A DNA stretch of 64,000 nucleotides, taken from Ichthyophthirius multifiliis. Lineage: Eukaryota > Ciliophora > Oligohymenophorea > Hymenostomatida. Shown in pieces: positions 26,390 to 40,186 of the stretch. The stretch lies in the NCBI RefSeq assembly GCF_000220395.1, contig NW_004085875.1, positions 25,553 to 89,552 on the forward strand, read 5' to 3'. Position 1 is the first letter of the stretch, and the number at the start of each line of letters is the position of its first letter. Made by a program: the position numbers and the translations under genes. The notes below the pieces were generated by a model, which saw only the letters and a program-made list of their open reading frames with translations, made no database searches and was not told where the DNA came from.

Positions 26390-28546
26390 TCAATAATTAA
26401 AATTATTTTTATTAATAATATTTTTAATATTTTCCATTCTATTATTCCATATAGTTTTGGCTTTCTATTAATTTTTTACATATCTTTTTTCTTATTTTTC
26501 AGCTAATTCTTTTTTAATAATTTTAAAAGCGTTTTAACATTATTTCACATCCTCTATTACCTAAACACATTTTTAAAATTTTTCTTTATTTTTACGTTTA
26601 AATTCTCTAAGTAATTACAAATTTTATTTTTCTTTAGAAAAGTCTTTAATATCATTTTTTGTTATATTTAATTAGAAATTATTTTTTGCATTTTTTGTAG
26701 TTTCATCTTATTATTAATGCGTTAAAAACTACGTATTTTATTAAAATTCTATGTTATCTAAATTAGTCTAAAAAATAAATGCCTCAAATCTTTTAAGCAT
26801 ATTTTTAAATAATGTTATAAAAGAACTATCTTCTTTAAAAATAATTAATCTTTCCAAAATTTTATTTATATCTTAATTATAACTAGCATATTTCATAATT
26901 TATTAAATTTCCCATTCAGATATATCATTTGATTTAAATTCTTCAAAAAGAGAAAGACCATTACCTTTTACTTATTAAATTTATGTTGAAAATTTCATTT
27001 TCTATATTTAAATATAGATATTATTTAATTATGTGATTTTTTTTTTTAAAAAAATTACTTTATCATTATCAGGTTTAAGTTTAATATAATGTTTTTTTTA
27101 AAAGAAATACTTAATTTCAGATAAAACATCTGGTCGAATAAGACATTTAGTTTAAAAATTTTCTTCTAATTAAAGTAATAATTATATAATTTATTCTTTT
27201 CTTTAAAAGTCTATAATAAATTAAAAATATATAAATTAAATATGTATATTATATATATATATATATATTTATATATTATTATATATTTTTTTATAAATTA
27301 TTTTATTCTTATATATTAAATATATATAATATTAAATTAAATTTTTATAAATTAATTTTTATATATATTTATATTTAGAAATTTTTTTATTTACATGAAA
27401 ACATATTGTATTATGTTTCATTATCTATTTTAATTCTTGATTATATTATTTATTCTATATTTTATTCTATTTATGTTTTTATTTATCTTAATGTAATTCC
27501 TTAATTCATTAAATTTTATATTCTTTTTATTTCATTATTATTTCTTAATTCTTCTAATTCTTTTTAAAATTTTTATTCTTCTTCTTCCTCTTCTTTTTAT
27601 TTTCTTTTTTTTTCTTATTCTCTTTTTCTTTTTGCTTTTCTATACATTTTTTTTTTCCCCTCTGACATTTTATCTATTTCACTACTCCTTTATATTTTTT
27701 TAAAAATTTAATATACCAATTAATTAGATAATTTAAATATAAACCTTATTGAAAAATCATCTTTTAATAATTCCGAAGGAATATTAGCAGAATCAAAAGA
27801 ATTATCACTATCTGTAACCTCATTTTCTTTCAAATCATTGGATTTTTTTATTTTCTTATTTTTTTTTCCTATTTAATTTTTACCATTAATATTAATATTA
27901 TTGTTATTGTTATTGTTATTATTATTATTTTATAAATTATTTGTTATATTTTATTATGAACTTTATCCTTTATTATTATTCAAATTTAATTAATTAATAT
28001 CTTTATCATCAATGAACCAATTACTTTTTATATCTTTTTTTGTATTTTTATTAGAAATATTACTATTATTTTCGATAATATTATTATTTAAAAGATTATC
28101 ATTTACATTATTATAATTTTATATATTTTATTTAAAGAGATTCTAATTATCTAATTATTATTATTATATATATTATTATTTTTTTTAATTTTAGTTTAAT
28201 TTATCGTAATCAATTATTTCTTACTCAACTTCAATCCATTCACCATTTTCCAATTAAACTTTATTAATCATTTTTATTTTAGGATATAAGCTAACATGTT
28301 AAATACCATTTTGTTCTAGAATCTGTCTTTTTTTCTCTTTTTTTTTTCTAAAATCATAAGATTATTACTTTTAGGACTTAAAGGATTTTAAGGATCTTCA
28401 TCTGAAATTTAAACAGATAAATCATCTGTTTTTATAGAATTTTAACTTGTTTAAATAAGAACTTTTTCATATACTATAGTTCCATCTGCAAGTTTTTATT
28501 TAATTACTTTATATTGCTTTTATTATAATTATTATAATTATTATTA

Positions 28547-28593
<47 letters not shown>

Positions 28594-31167
28594 AATTATT
28601 TTTAGGGTTTCTCTTTTTAAAAATCTCCATTTTATTTTTTATATACTTGTCCAAGAAACTATACTTATTAATCTTCAAAAACATCTATAATAGTTCCATC
28701 TTCAAGAATTTTTTTATATACTTTTTAAATTTTTCCATCTTTAGATATAACATAATTTTAAGGTAAATTATTTTTTTGATTTTTATCTTATATTATATTT
28801 CCTTGTACATCTTTTTTTAAAGTTATTATTTTATTTTTTTTCCTTTTAGGAATCTTATTACCATTTTAATCATATTCAGTTTCTTATTCAGAATCAGTTA
28901 CTTCAATTTCTATTTATTCATATTTATATGAATCCTCTTCCTCCATAATATCTAATTAAGACATTCCTTTTTTATAAATTATTTGTTCACCAAATTCGTT
29001 TAAATATATTATTTTTCCATCATTATTTATTATTTTTTTAATATTCATATGTTCATGAAACGAAAGTGAGAAACGTCTATTTAATATATTATTTGAGTTA
29101 TCTTTTTCTTTTTTGATTTATTCTATATCTTAATTAGAATTGGTTTTACTTTTTTATATATATTTTTTTTTTATATAAAAGTATTTATATTTTTATTAAG
29201 TACATTAGTTTCATTGAATTATTTTTGAAGTCATTTTTTTTTATTAGTTTACCTGAATTTATTAAATCTTGAATTCGTTATAATTCTTTATCTTCTTCAT
29301 CTTCATTTTATTAACTAAATAAGTTTATTTTATAACCTCTTGCCTTTTTTAAAATTTAATTTATTTTTTAATTATTACAAAACAAAACTAATTACTTTAA
29401 TTTCATCTTAATTTTATTTTTATTTTATTTTAAATTATTATTAAGATTAATTAACTTCCTATTTAGAAAATTTAGAATTTAAAATATTTGTAGCATTTTC
29501 TTTTCCTTAATTTCGAAATTTCTTTTTTAATATATTAAATAATATTAATGAAAAATAAATTTTAATAAATTTACTTATTAATGCTAATTTTAACCTCCAA
29601 CAGTATAAGAATATTCTCTTTAGGATTTACTAGGAGAATCTTATCCACTTTTTCCCCCATAAATAGTATCTTGATAAGCTTAATTAAAATACTTATTTTA
29701 GAATTTCTATATTTGATATTTATTAGTTGAAGTATTATAACCTTTTTTTCCAATTTTAGAATCTTATTATATTTATAAATTTTTAAGTTTATTTATTGAT
29801 TCTTTAGAAAAAGGCGTGAAATTCCTCGGCGAATCAAAATTTGACTTAGATGAATAATAAGACGATTATTTTATTAAAGAAATATTTTTAATGAGTTTAT
29901 TTATTGCCTTGTTACTTTTTTTTTCCTAAAAGCTTTCACTAGGAATATTATTTATTGCATTTACTGGTGATTTATCTTCCTCTTAAATTTGTTCAATCTC
30001 TTTATTTTTATGCTTTTTATTATTAAATGAAATATTTAGAATCTTTTCATCTTTTTTCACTTCCATATAAACTTTCATAATACATTCTTTTATTTTCTCC
30101 ATACATTAAATTTTTAGTGAATTTTTAGAGCTTAAATTATCATCTTTAGTATATGAATTCAATAAAATATCGATTTATTGATTCTCCATTTTCATTTAAA
30201 TAAAATTAGCGACAATTTCATCTAAATCCATTCTTTAATTTTCAAATAACATCGAATTTTGGAAAAAATGGTTATTATCATTTTCATTGTAAATTTAATT
30301 AAAAGTAGAATTCTTACTAGAAGGAAAATTTGGCATACTCCTTTGAAATTCAGAACTATATGTATATTTTAGATTTCGATAATATCCAGTTTACTATTCG
30401 TATTCGAAATGGAGTCTTTTAGATGCTTTTTCATTTATTATTTTATCCCTTTGTTATATTTTTTATTACTTTTTATGTTATTATAATTGAAGTTCAGCAC
30501 GAAGTTTATCTAGTTTTTCCTAATTTTCCTCTTATTGGATTTAGCTTATTATATATTGGTTATTCTATTCAATTTTTTCTAACATTTTATTACTAAACTC
30601 ATGTGTGATATCATCACCTTTTTCTCCAAAAATTAATTTCATGTATTATTCTTTAATAAAGTTGTCCTCTTTATCTTAATTTTATTATTATTATTCATTT
30701 TCTTAATTTTTTTATTCTTTTTCTTCTTCTTCTTTTATTAATATATCTTCAGTATAATTTTCATTTTCTTAAATTTTATTTTCTTATTACAATCTTTATA
30801 ATTAAAAATATTCTTATATAATAGACTTTTTTTAATCAGGAGATTCATATTTTTGTTAAATTAAAAATTATTAATTGAATTTTTTATTTATTTTGTTTAA
30901 ATTAATATATGGGTATTTATTTAATTATTTAGTTTAAGGAGGGATAAATTCTATTAATTTCTACGTAATTACACTTTTTTCTATTATTGTCGATTGATTT
31001 TTAGTCAAAGAGTCTATTTAGCTTATATCAGCTGTCTCTATTTATGATTTTCGGTTTACTTATATTTCATTTTAATTTTAACTTTAATTTTTTTTATTTT
31101 CCTCATTTACTTCTTAGTTTATATTCTCTTATATACATTAGGATCTTTATAAAGATTTTTTGTTACG

Positions 31168-31233
<66 letters not shown>

Positions 31234-32421
31234 ACTAGATAATTTTAATTATTTTTTACATATGGCGCTTTATATCAATCAAATCTAATAATTCTTAATA
31301 CATTTATTCTTATTCTTATTTTCTTTATATTACAATACCTATTTTATTTTTATGATTTTTAATTATAAAATATTATTATTTAAATAAAAAAAAACCTTTA
31401 AAATTATAAAAATCTTCTTAAGAAATAGAATGTAATCCATTGTTTAGTAAATAACAAGCTATTTATTCAATAAAAATATCTTCGACTATTTTAATTGATT
31501 GCTTTTATTATATATATTAGTCTTATTATTCCAGATTACCTTATAAGGAGTTATTTATATAAATATTTTACTATATATTTTTTCTTCTAATAATTTTTTA
31601 AAATTCCATCTTTTTTAATAGCAAAGTTAGAATTAAATTAAAGTGATAAAATCTACTTGTCTTAATTTTTTTTATTAAAATGTTCTTCATATTAATTAAT
31701 AAGATCATTAAAAATAGTTATATTTTCCAATTTTTATTTAATCAGTAATTCTTTTTATTTCAAAACAGATTTTTCAATTTAAATATTTTATTTTTTATCT
31801 TTTTTAATTATTTAACTTCTATTTTTTTTTAATAAAATATGCTTTTTATATATATATATACTTATAATATATATAAAAAATAAAACTATTCTTATTCTTT
31901 TTATTATTTTATAATTTTTCTAATTTTTTTAGCTCCTTTTCTCTTTTTATTATTTTATATTTAAACCTATTTATTTTTTATAATTTATAATAATTTTATA
32001 ATAAATCTGAATTCTCTTTTGCTTAAAAGCCTAAAGACCTATTTTTTATATAGTCTACTTTTTCTTTTTTTTAACTAAATTCATATTTTAATAAACTATC
32101 AAAATGACTATAAATATTTTTTTTAGAAAAGTTCTATGGTGCTTCTTTAAAAAAATGAGATATAGTATTTATATCTGATCTTTTATTTGTAGTTATTGGC
32201 TTTACAATATTTTTAGTATTATTAAATATATCTGTATTCGTATTAAATATAGATTGACTGGTTGTTTTTGTTTTTTACAAAGTTTTATTTTCTATTTATT
32301 TTTTTAATTATGTGAAGTCTTTTTATATATTACCAAAATCAATCTTAGGTAATGAAAAACTTTTCTCCATATTCTTTTATGATTTTGGCTAAATTTAACT
32401 TTCACGCGCATTCGGGAACAT
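26390..32421 (-). CDS. Large hypothetical protein with DG-type repeats and coiled coils
   Basis: Start ATG 32421 (MFPNARESQ...), stop TGA at 26390. Not recognised. The N-terminal part is Ser/Asn/Lys-rich with coiled coils. The middle (about 28200-29050) carries degenerate repeats around DG followed by I/T and a hydrophobic pair: LEDGTIIDVFED, SKDGKIQKVYKK, NDGKIIYLNEFG, LADGTIVYEKVL. The C-terminal part begins with a highly basic/acidic helix (SEGKKKMYRKAK...) and ends in coiled coil. The last exons (27668-27395, 27210-27059, 27001-26390) splice cleanly to 345 residues. The exon before them joins in frame via GTTTATAT...AAAG, so I treat all as one gene; the alternative is a second gene starting at ATG 27668. 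A (TA)n run at 31173-31226 would lie in an intron. Confidence 0.5.
28537..28592. repeat. (TTA)n microsatellite inside the 6 kb gene
   Basis: About 16 TTA triplets on the plus strand, read as TAA on the minus strand, so it would code for a glutamine run if exonic. It lies between the DG-repeat segments. Confidence 0.7.
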
Positions 32422-33308
32422 TATATATATATTCTATTAAGCTATTTCCCTTTCAATATATATATATATATACATATATATTTTATTTTAATATTTAAAT
32501 AAAAAATTAAATTTAAAAGTAAACTACCTTATTTTTAATGAACATTAGTTTTTAGAATTATTAATAAAATAACTATTACAATTACTTTTTTTTTTTTAAG
32601 TTTGCAATTAAATATTGTCATTTTTTTATTTAATAAGAATAAACCTTTGTATATTAAATTATGAATTAGAAATATTCAATAAATTAAATTTATATTTATT
32701 ATTTTTAATCATTTATAATTTTTAGACTTTAAAATTATTAATTTCTTTTTTTTAGTTATTTTCTTAGTTTTCTGTTTTTTGTTTATTCAATTTTTTAATA
32801 ATTCTTATTTGTTTTTGAAATAATAATAAAAAATTAATTAATCAATAAATAAAAAATATATATTATAAAATAAAATGATAAATATTTATTATTATTATTT
32901 TTTTTAAAAAGGCAATTATAATTTTGATAAATGTTATATGCCTTTAACAGTTATATTATTGAATAAACAAGAAAAACAGAATTTTATATAAAAAAAATAA
33001 ATTACGAATAAAATAATCGATTTGGGTATACTAAAGTCATTCATTAAATACATAAAAAAAATATTTAAAATATAAATATATATAACATAAGTTAATAATC
33101 AAATATTTTATTGTTAAATACATATTTAAATATAAAACAATAATTAATTCATTTTATTTAATTATAAAATATTTTAAAAAATTCCTAAATATAAAAATAA
33201 TAAAAGCAAAATATCTATAAAAAAAAAGCCATTATTAAATTTATTAAATATCATTATATACTATTAAAATAAAAAAAAAAATATTTATTAAACATTGTAT
33301 AAATAAAA
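32422..33308. other. Intergenic between divergent genes
   Basis: About 890 nt holding the presumed promoters of the 6 kb gene and the type I membrane protein gene. AT-rich with T runs; nothing coding recognised. Confidence 0.5.
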
Positions 33309-34987
33309 ATGATATTATTACTATATATAATATTAAACCTAACAACAATTTTAATAAAATCAGAGCAATTAATATTCGAAGGTGACTGGACATTCCAAGA
33401 TCAAATAAAAATGGACACCAATTAATAAAAAAAATTACAGTTTTCAAGCAAAACTAGTATAATAGACATACATTTAACAAATTTAAATGAAAAAGACAAA
33501 AAAATATAAACAAAAGAATTATGTTAAATATCTCATTCGAAAATAATACCTTTAGAAGAACCGAAAATATTATATAAAAGCAAAAACGATATATAAATAA
33601 CTGACTTTTAGATATTTGGAAATAACATAATAGTTTTTTTACTTGAAAATAACCAAATAATATTCTAAAAGTTAAACTATAAAAATTAAGAAATAGCTTC
33701 TTTAATTATACACTAAGATCAAATTAAAGACGATTCGGAAATTTTTTAAATAAGAATAACATATATGAAGTAAGAAAACATAATAATTATTTACTAAACT
33801 AATGGTAAGTTTCTTTTTATGGAATTACCTAATAAATAATAAAATCAAACTTTTAGAAGAATATAGGACATTCCTGAAATTATTGAAGCTAAAAAAATAG
33901 CTTTCTTTGATAATTTATTGCATATAATCACTTAAAAAAATACTATTCTTATATATAAATTGAAAAAAATAAATAAAAATTAAATCATAGAATTAAAATC
34001 AAAAAAAATACAAGAAATAGAATTTGAAAATATAAACATAGTTGATTTTAAATATTATAAAAATAAATTAATTTTGCTTGATTTTGCTTAAGGATTTTCT
34101 TTTTGGGAAAAAAAAGAAGAAGTCTATTCTTAAATAGAATCTTTTAAAATTCCAGTTATAGAAGGTTTATTTTTTTAAATAAATCATGAAAGTGGTAATA
34201 TATATGTAGTAACAAAAAGAAATGAAATATAAGAATATTTCATTGATTTAATAAAAAAAAATTTTTTTTAAATTTATAAACATGGCATTAAGATACTATA
34301 TATAATATTTCTTGTGATTAATTTTAAAAATAAATATTTGTTAGTACTTTAGAAAATAACTAAAATTATTTTTAACCTGTTAACATACCAAAAAATAGTA
34401 TTAATGACATAGAATAACATAAAAAAATAGTAAGACATGGAAAACATGCAATGGCTGTTAAATATTTAACAATGAAATAAGAATCAAATATAAAGCAGGG
34501 ATAGATTAAAACAGAGCATTTTTATATTGCCTTAGTGGATAATTGGAAGCTAGAAATTCAACAGTATAATTATGCTAAGGACGAAATTATCTGTTCATCT
34601 TATGGAAATATAGAAAAAGAATATAAATATTTAGTTGTAATAAATGAACTCGAGTGTAAATAAAAAGACAATTATTTTCTAAATTAAAATGAAAAAAATA
34701 CTTAATAATTTGAAATATAAAACTCTTTTTGTAAAGTTTAAAAAGTTTTATAATTTTAAGTTGATTTTACTAGAAAAGAATAAAAAGAATTCGAAATCGG
34801 AATACTTTTGTTAAGTTTGGTTATTGCTGTCGCTTTTGTTTGGTTTAAAGTTTATAAATAATAAAAATTTTAATAATTAAATTACTTATCTAAGCATTTA
34901 AATACTATAAATAATACTATGGAAAAAAAAAGAATTACTCTTATATATGAAAACATATCTACTGTACCTTTAAAAAAATCTATTTGA
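33309..34987 (+). CDS. Type I membrane protein, function unknown
   Basis: The N-terminus MILLLYIILNLTTILIKS is a signal peptide, followed by a long beta-strand-rich ectodomain with YIYVVT/YKYLVVI-like strands and few cysteines. A single membrane helix lies near the C-terminus (IGILLLSLVIAVAFVWFKVY, about 34799-34858), with a 40-residue cytoplasmic tail (ENISTVPLKKSI) ending at TGA 34985-34987. No intron is needed, but the frame must gain one base at the A9T8 run 34252-34269, a probable homopolymer miscount. The strand pattern could fit a beta-propeller surface protein, but I see no defining motif. ER membrane or cell surface is the expected site. Confidence 0.7.
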
Positions 34988-35543
34988 AATTATTTATGAT
35001 AAATATATACATATCTTTTTTTATAAAACTGTATATTTAATTTAGATATTTATTTAAAAAAAAAAGATATAATTTTTTTTTATTACTATTTAATTTAAAA
35101 GTATTTTAATTTCTATATACTTATATTATTTTTTTTTATAACTAACATTTTTAAATTATATATAAGATAACTTTTTCAAAACTTTTTTAGCAATTTATTA
35201 TAACAAAGTTAAATTTTAATGTTTTAAATAATCAAGTTATAATAATATTTATTTAATAAAAGAAAATATTATTTATGGTTTTTAATTTTAATTTCTATCT
35301 TTTTTATTTTTTTTAAAAAAAATTATATTCAAGTTAAAAAATATTTTTTTGTTATATATATAAATAACATGCACATACATTAAATTTTTAATTTTTAAAA
35401 TATTAACGCTTGATGAACAAATGATATTATATTAAAAATTTATTTCTAAAAATAAAATAATTATAGAAAAGAAAAATATATAATATTTATAATTATGAAT
35501 ACAAAATAATTATAATAAAATATAAATTTATAGGATTCATATA

Positions 35544-35591
<48 letters not shown>

Positions 35592-36318
35592 AGATTTAAA
35601 GTAAATTTTTTATTTATATATATATAAATATTTTTATATTTTTCTAAATATATATTTTTATTTTTAAATGTCATTTTTTAATAAGATTTTTTTTTTATGA
35701 AATATTTTTTTTTTTTACTTATTTATATATATATTTATTATTATTCACGTAAAAAAAAACACTTTATATATTTATTAAACTTTATCATTCTTATTAAAAA
35801 TATTTTATTTTTATATAAAACTAAGTAATTATTAATCGACTAATATTTTATTGTATGATATAAAATATACAATTAAAATTTTTTTATTATCTTTTTAACT
35901 TTTTATTTTTTAGTTTTTTATAAAATATAAAATATTTTTTTTAAATAATATAGCTATAATAAATTTTAAGAAAAAATTTATTAAGGTATTTTTTTTAATT
36001 AATTATTTTAAAAATAAATACAAAAAACTATTGTATAAAACTATTATAAAATTTTTTCTTATTAAATTATTAATAATTAAAAAAAAAAAAAATAGCCTTA
36101 AACATTTTTTAAATATTACATATATATATATATTTTATAAGTTTGTTTTTTAATTTAAAGACTTTTATATTTTATTTTATAAATTAATTAAATAAAATAA
36201 ATAATAATTGAAAATTTTGCAATTTCAAGCAGAAAAAAAAGATCTTTTATTATACAAAAATAAAAGCGATTCTTATAATTAATTAATACTAAAAACTAGT
36301 AATTTCATAAACAATTTA
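34988..36318. other. Long AT-rich intergenic region
   Basis: More than 1.3 kb of A/T runs with a (TA)n tract near 35540-35583. The frame of the next gene remains open upstream of its ATG to about 36225, so an extra 5' exon of the kinase gene could lie in the last 100 nt. Confidence 0.5.
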
Positions 36319-38578
36319 ATGATCGAAAATATTACGAATTAATTATAAAATATCTAAAATTAAAAATATATAATATTAAAAGATTTATCTTCAGTAGATA
36401 CTTTAATAAAAATAAAAATTTATAAATAGATAACAATAAAATAGATTAAATAAACAATATAATAATATACTGGAGCTAATTTAAATAGCATTAAGCTAAT
36501 ATATAAACAAACAATATTGTCAAATAATAATTAATCAATAAATTTAGATTAATTAAAATAATAGGAATAATATTTTTATTATATTATAAAGCCTAAAAAA
36601 TAAAAAATAATAGGTAAAATATAATCATATAACTTTAGAGATAAAATTTAAAGGGAGATTAATTATGCTATAACAGAAATAAGAAAAGGATTAAATTAAA
36701 ATATAAATCCGAAAATAACAGATTCTGGAATATCTGGAAGTTATTTTATAGAAAACTAAAGAAGAAAAAAAATTGCTATTTTTAAACCTTTTGATGAAGA
36801 GCCTTATACACCAAACAACCCGAAAGGATATGTAGGTATAATTTTAAATTTTATATTAAAGATATAGTAATTTGTAATTAAATCATATTTTAACATTTAT
36901 TTTGATATATAAATATATATTATATTAATTTATATTAAATTATTTTAATATAATTTAAAAAAAATATAAATTGATATTTATTTTAAAATAATAATTTTAA
37001 TATTTTATCAATTATATATAAATATATAAATATATAAATATTTATATTTTTAATTTATTTAATTATATTTAATTTATTTTTCATATTTTTAATCTTTTAA
37101 TCATTTTTAATATAATAATCTAATTTTATATTTTCAATATTTATTATTATTTTAATTCTTAATTAATTTTTATTTAAATATAATTTATTTTTTATTTATT
37201 TACTTATTTTTTTTTAAATAAAATAAATATTATTATTTATTTATAATATTTTTATATATTTAATAAACAAAAGGATAGTTAGGATAAGAAGGTATTAGAA
37301 AAGGAATAAGAAGTGGTGAATAATGTTTTAGAGAAATAGCAGCATATTTATTAGATTATGATAATTTTCATAATGTACCGCCTACTATTTTTGTTGAATT
37401 TTTTCATCCTTTTTTTAAATGTGATAAAATTTAAATAAACTAAATTTAAACCTAATTATTTTAAAAAAGAAATAATTTCTCTTCATATTAAGAGAAACAT
37501 ACAAAATTTGGTTCTTTATAACTTTATGTTTAGCATGATGATGAAATAGGAAATTATGGAAACTGCATATTCTCAATAGATGAAATTCATAAAATATCTA
37601 TATTAGATATAAGAATTCTTAATTGTGACAGAAATGATTAGAATATTTTAGTTAAAAAGACATTTAAAAATAGTAATAAAATTAAAATTAAAAAAATTAA
37701 TAATTATAATTAGATATTTAAGATTAAAACGAAAAAATGAAATATTCTTCTTATGATTTCTAATTAATACCAATAGATCATGGATTATCTCTTCCTGAAA
37801 TTTTAAATATTTAACAAGATTGCATAAATTGGATGTATTGGGAATAAAGTTAGAAAAAACTCTCAAATAAATCTCTTGAATTTATAGAAAAAATCGATAT
37901 TTTAAAAGATATGAAGGCATTAGAATAATAATTTAATTTAAATGAAGAAACTTTAAAAAATTTCCGAATAGCAAATACTTTATTAAAAATAGGAGCTAAA
38001 AATGGTCTTTCATTATACCAAATCGGATAGATTTTATACAGAGAAGATGAAGATTAGGAATCATAAATAGAGATAATTGCTAAAATAGCATAAATATGTA
38101 AAAATGCAAGTCAAGAAAAGGGAACAATCAATTATTTATTATAAACTATTGAAAATTAAAATAAAAGTAATTTTGAAACGTATTTTTAAGATTTAGAAAA
38201 AGAAGATTAATATTTTTTATTTGATGATAAGTAAGAAACCTCTTTTATTAAAAGAATAAGCTACGACTCATTATCTATGATAAATTAATTAAAAAAAAAA
38301 TAAAAAGATGTATTTCTTTGCCTTCAATTAAATTTTCTAATAACAATGAAAATTATATTTTAAAGAATCCCAAAATTAAATAAAAGATTACCCAATGTAA
38401 TTCAATTGAATTAAATATGTTTACTAGTGCAAACAATAATGAAAGTAAAAAAACTAATAAATATGATGAAATTTATTTCCATTATATTGAGTAATTAATT
38501 GAAATGCATATTTAAAAAAATATTCATAGTTAAAATTTTAAAAATTAAGTTAGATAAATTTAAACTTGCGATAATTGA
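36319..38578 (+). CDS. PI3/4-kinase family (type II PI4K-gamma-like) with ubiquitin-like domain
   Basis: Exons 36319-36835, 37274-37672 and from 37714; introns of 438 and 41 nt, phases consistent. The N-terminus looks like a ubiquitin-like fold (IKIYKQITIKQIKQTIQ... ANLNSIKLIYKQTIL). The kinase follows the plant PI4K-gamma pattern: SGISGSYFIEN glycine loop, IAIFKPFDEEPYTPNNPKG with the ATP-binding Lys, GEQCFREIAAYLLDY, VPPTIFVEFFHPF, GSLQLYVQHDD, the catalytic LDIRILNCDRNDQNILV, and metal-binding LIPIDHGLSLPE. Some plant members phosphorylate protein rather than lipid, so substrate is open. In the tail A10 at 38291-38300 must be A11 to continue in frame to TGA 38576-38578. Confidence 0.85.
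36836..37273 (+). other. 438-nt intron of the PI4K-like gene
   Basis: Starts GTATAATT, ends AACAAAAG, joining NPKGYV to GQLGQEGIRKG within the kinase domain. It is almost entirely A/T and several times longer than the other introns here. No gene or structured RNA was seen inside it. Confidence 0.75.
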
Positions 38579-38790
38579 ATTATTTAATAAATAAAAGATT
38601 TTATTTTTACTAAATTTTTTTTAGTATTAAGTTATTATTTTTATCATTAAAATATTTTATTTTATTTATACTTAATTTATCAATATGCATTTTTAGTACT
38701 TTATTTTATATTTTATTTATAAAATTAGAAAAAACAAAATATTAAAAAATTTTATATTTAATATCTTTTTTATTGTTAATTTTTTAAAAA

Positions 38791-40186
38791 ATGAAAAACT
38801 TCATATTTAAATATAAAAAGACATTAGGAATATCTTTAATAAGTGGCTTATATCTATAAAATAAAAATTAAGATACTATATATATGCAAGCAAAAAAAGG
38901 AATTTAAAAAACAAAAACATTTATATGGGGAAATGGTATATATTAACCTCGTCCAGAAGCCACATTATAATTTAAAAATTTTGAACCAAAACTAATTGAG
39001 GATTTTTAAGGTTAAAAGAATGGCATCAATTTATAAGAAAGTAAAAAAAAATACATATAGACTTATAAATATTTTTTTAAAAAAAGTAATTTTTACTGAA
39101 AAAAACGAATTTGGAATTGATATAAATGGTCAAATATATGTTTGGCCTACTTAAAAATTAGATGCAAATTTTTCAGGAGATCCAAAGGATAATAGACGTG
39201 AAAAAATTTAGCAAATAACAACCTAAAAAGAGGATACGTTTACCCAAATATGTACTACATAAAGTTATTTATGGGCTTTGAATTAAAAAGGAGAAGTTTA
39301 TCAATGGAATATCTAATAACAAAAAGAAGGTTAATAGTAAATTCCTATAGTTGATATAAAATCAAAAAAAAAATTAACATCTTTGTCAGAGAAGATTAAA
39401 CAAATATCATCTGGTGAAGACCATCTATTATTTCTAACATAAGCAGGAGATATATATACTTTAGGAGATGATACATATGGACAATGCGGTTTGGGTGCAA
39501 GCAATAGGGTTCCTTGTCCTCCATTTAAAGAAAGAAGAGTAAAAAATCCTCGTAAAGTAAACGCATTAGATGCTAAAGTGGTAAAAGTAGCATGTGGTAA
39601 AAATCATTCATTGGCAGTAACTCAGGAAGGAAATTTATATGGATGGGGATTAAACTAAAACATGTAATTATCCTAAGAATTAGAGTTCTCGAAAGGTGAG
39701 GAACCATTAGTTTGCTTATATGAGCCTTTATAAATTAAAAAAAATTTGGAATTTTCAAAAATTGTAGATGTAGCAGCTGGAGAAGCCCATACTATGATTG
39801 TCAGTGTGAACAGATAAAACGAAGAAACTGAAGTTTTTGGATGCGGATATAATAATAAAGGAGAACTTGGAGTAGGACTCTTAAGACATATATGCGATGT
39901 GGAAAAAGTTGATGGATTATCAAATTTTAAAATATAAGATAAAGACGGGCAATATAAAAATGTTAGGATTAAAAAAATAGTTTGTGGAGATAGACATTGT
40001 TTGGCTTTAATTGATGAGTTAGGTGTAGTTATGGAATGGGGTGATAATGAAAACGGATAATTGGGAAATAAAAAAAGAGCTTTTACGGAATTTCCAGTGA
40101 TCTAATAAAAATTTAAAAATGAAAAAGTTCTTAATGTTTGCGCTGGGGAAAATAGTAGTGCTGTTATTTGCGAAGATTCAAAATGA
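38791..40186 (+). CDS. RCC1-repeat protein, possibly mitochondrial
   Basis: Two exons (38791-39040, 39087-40186) and a 46-nt intron give 449 aa. RCC1 propeller units are plain: TFIWGNGIYQPRPEA, GDIYTLGDDTYGQCGLG, VACGKNHSLAVTQEGNLYGWG, VAAGEAHTMIV..EVFGCGYNNKGELGVG, VCGDRHCLALIDELGVVMEWGDNENGQLG, VCAGENSSAVI. The N-terminus (MKNFIFKYKKTLGISLI) is basic and amphipathic. Together with the divergent first blade this resembles mitochondrial RCC1L/FMP25-type proteins rather than nuclear Ran-GEF RCC1; that is an inference. The gene begins only 212 nt past the kinase gene on the same strand. Confidence 0.85.

Noticed and set aside
37673-37713. Frameshift in the PI4K-like kinase before the LIPIDHG motif
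   Set aside because: A 41-nt GT-AG intron explains the change of frame exactly, so it is not an error.
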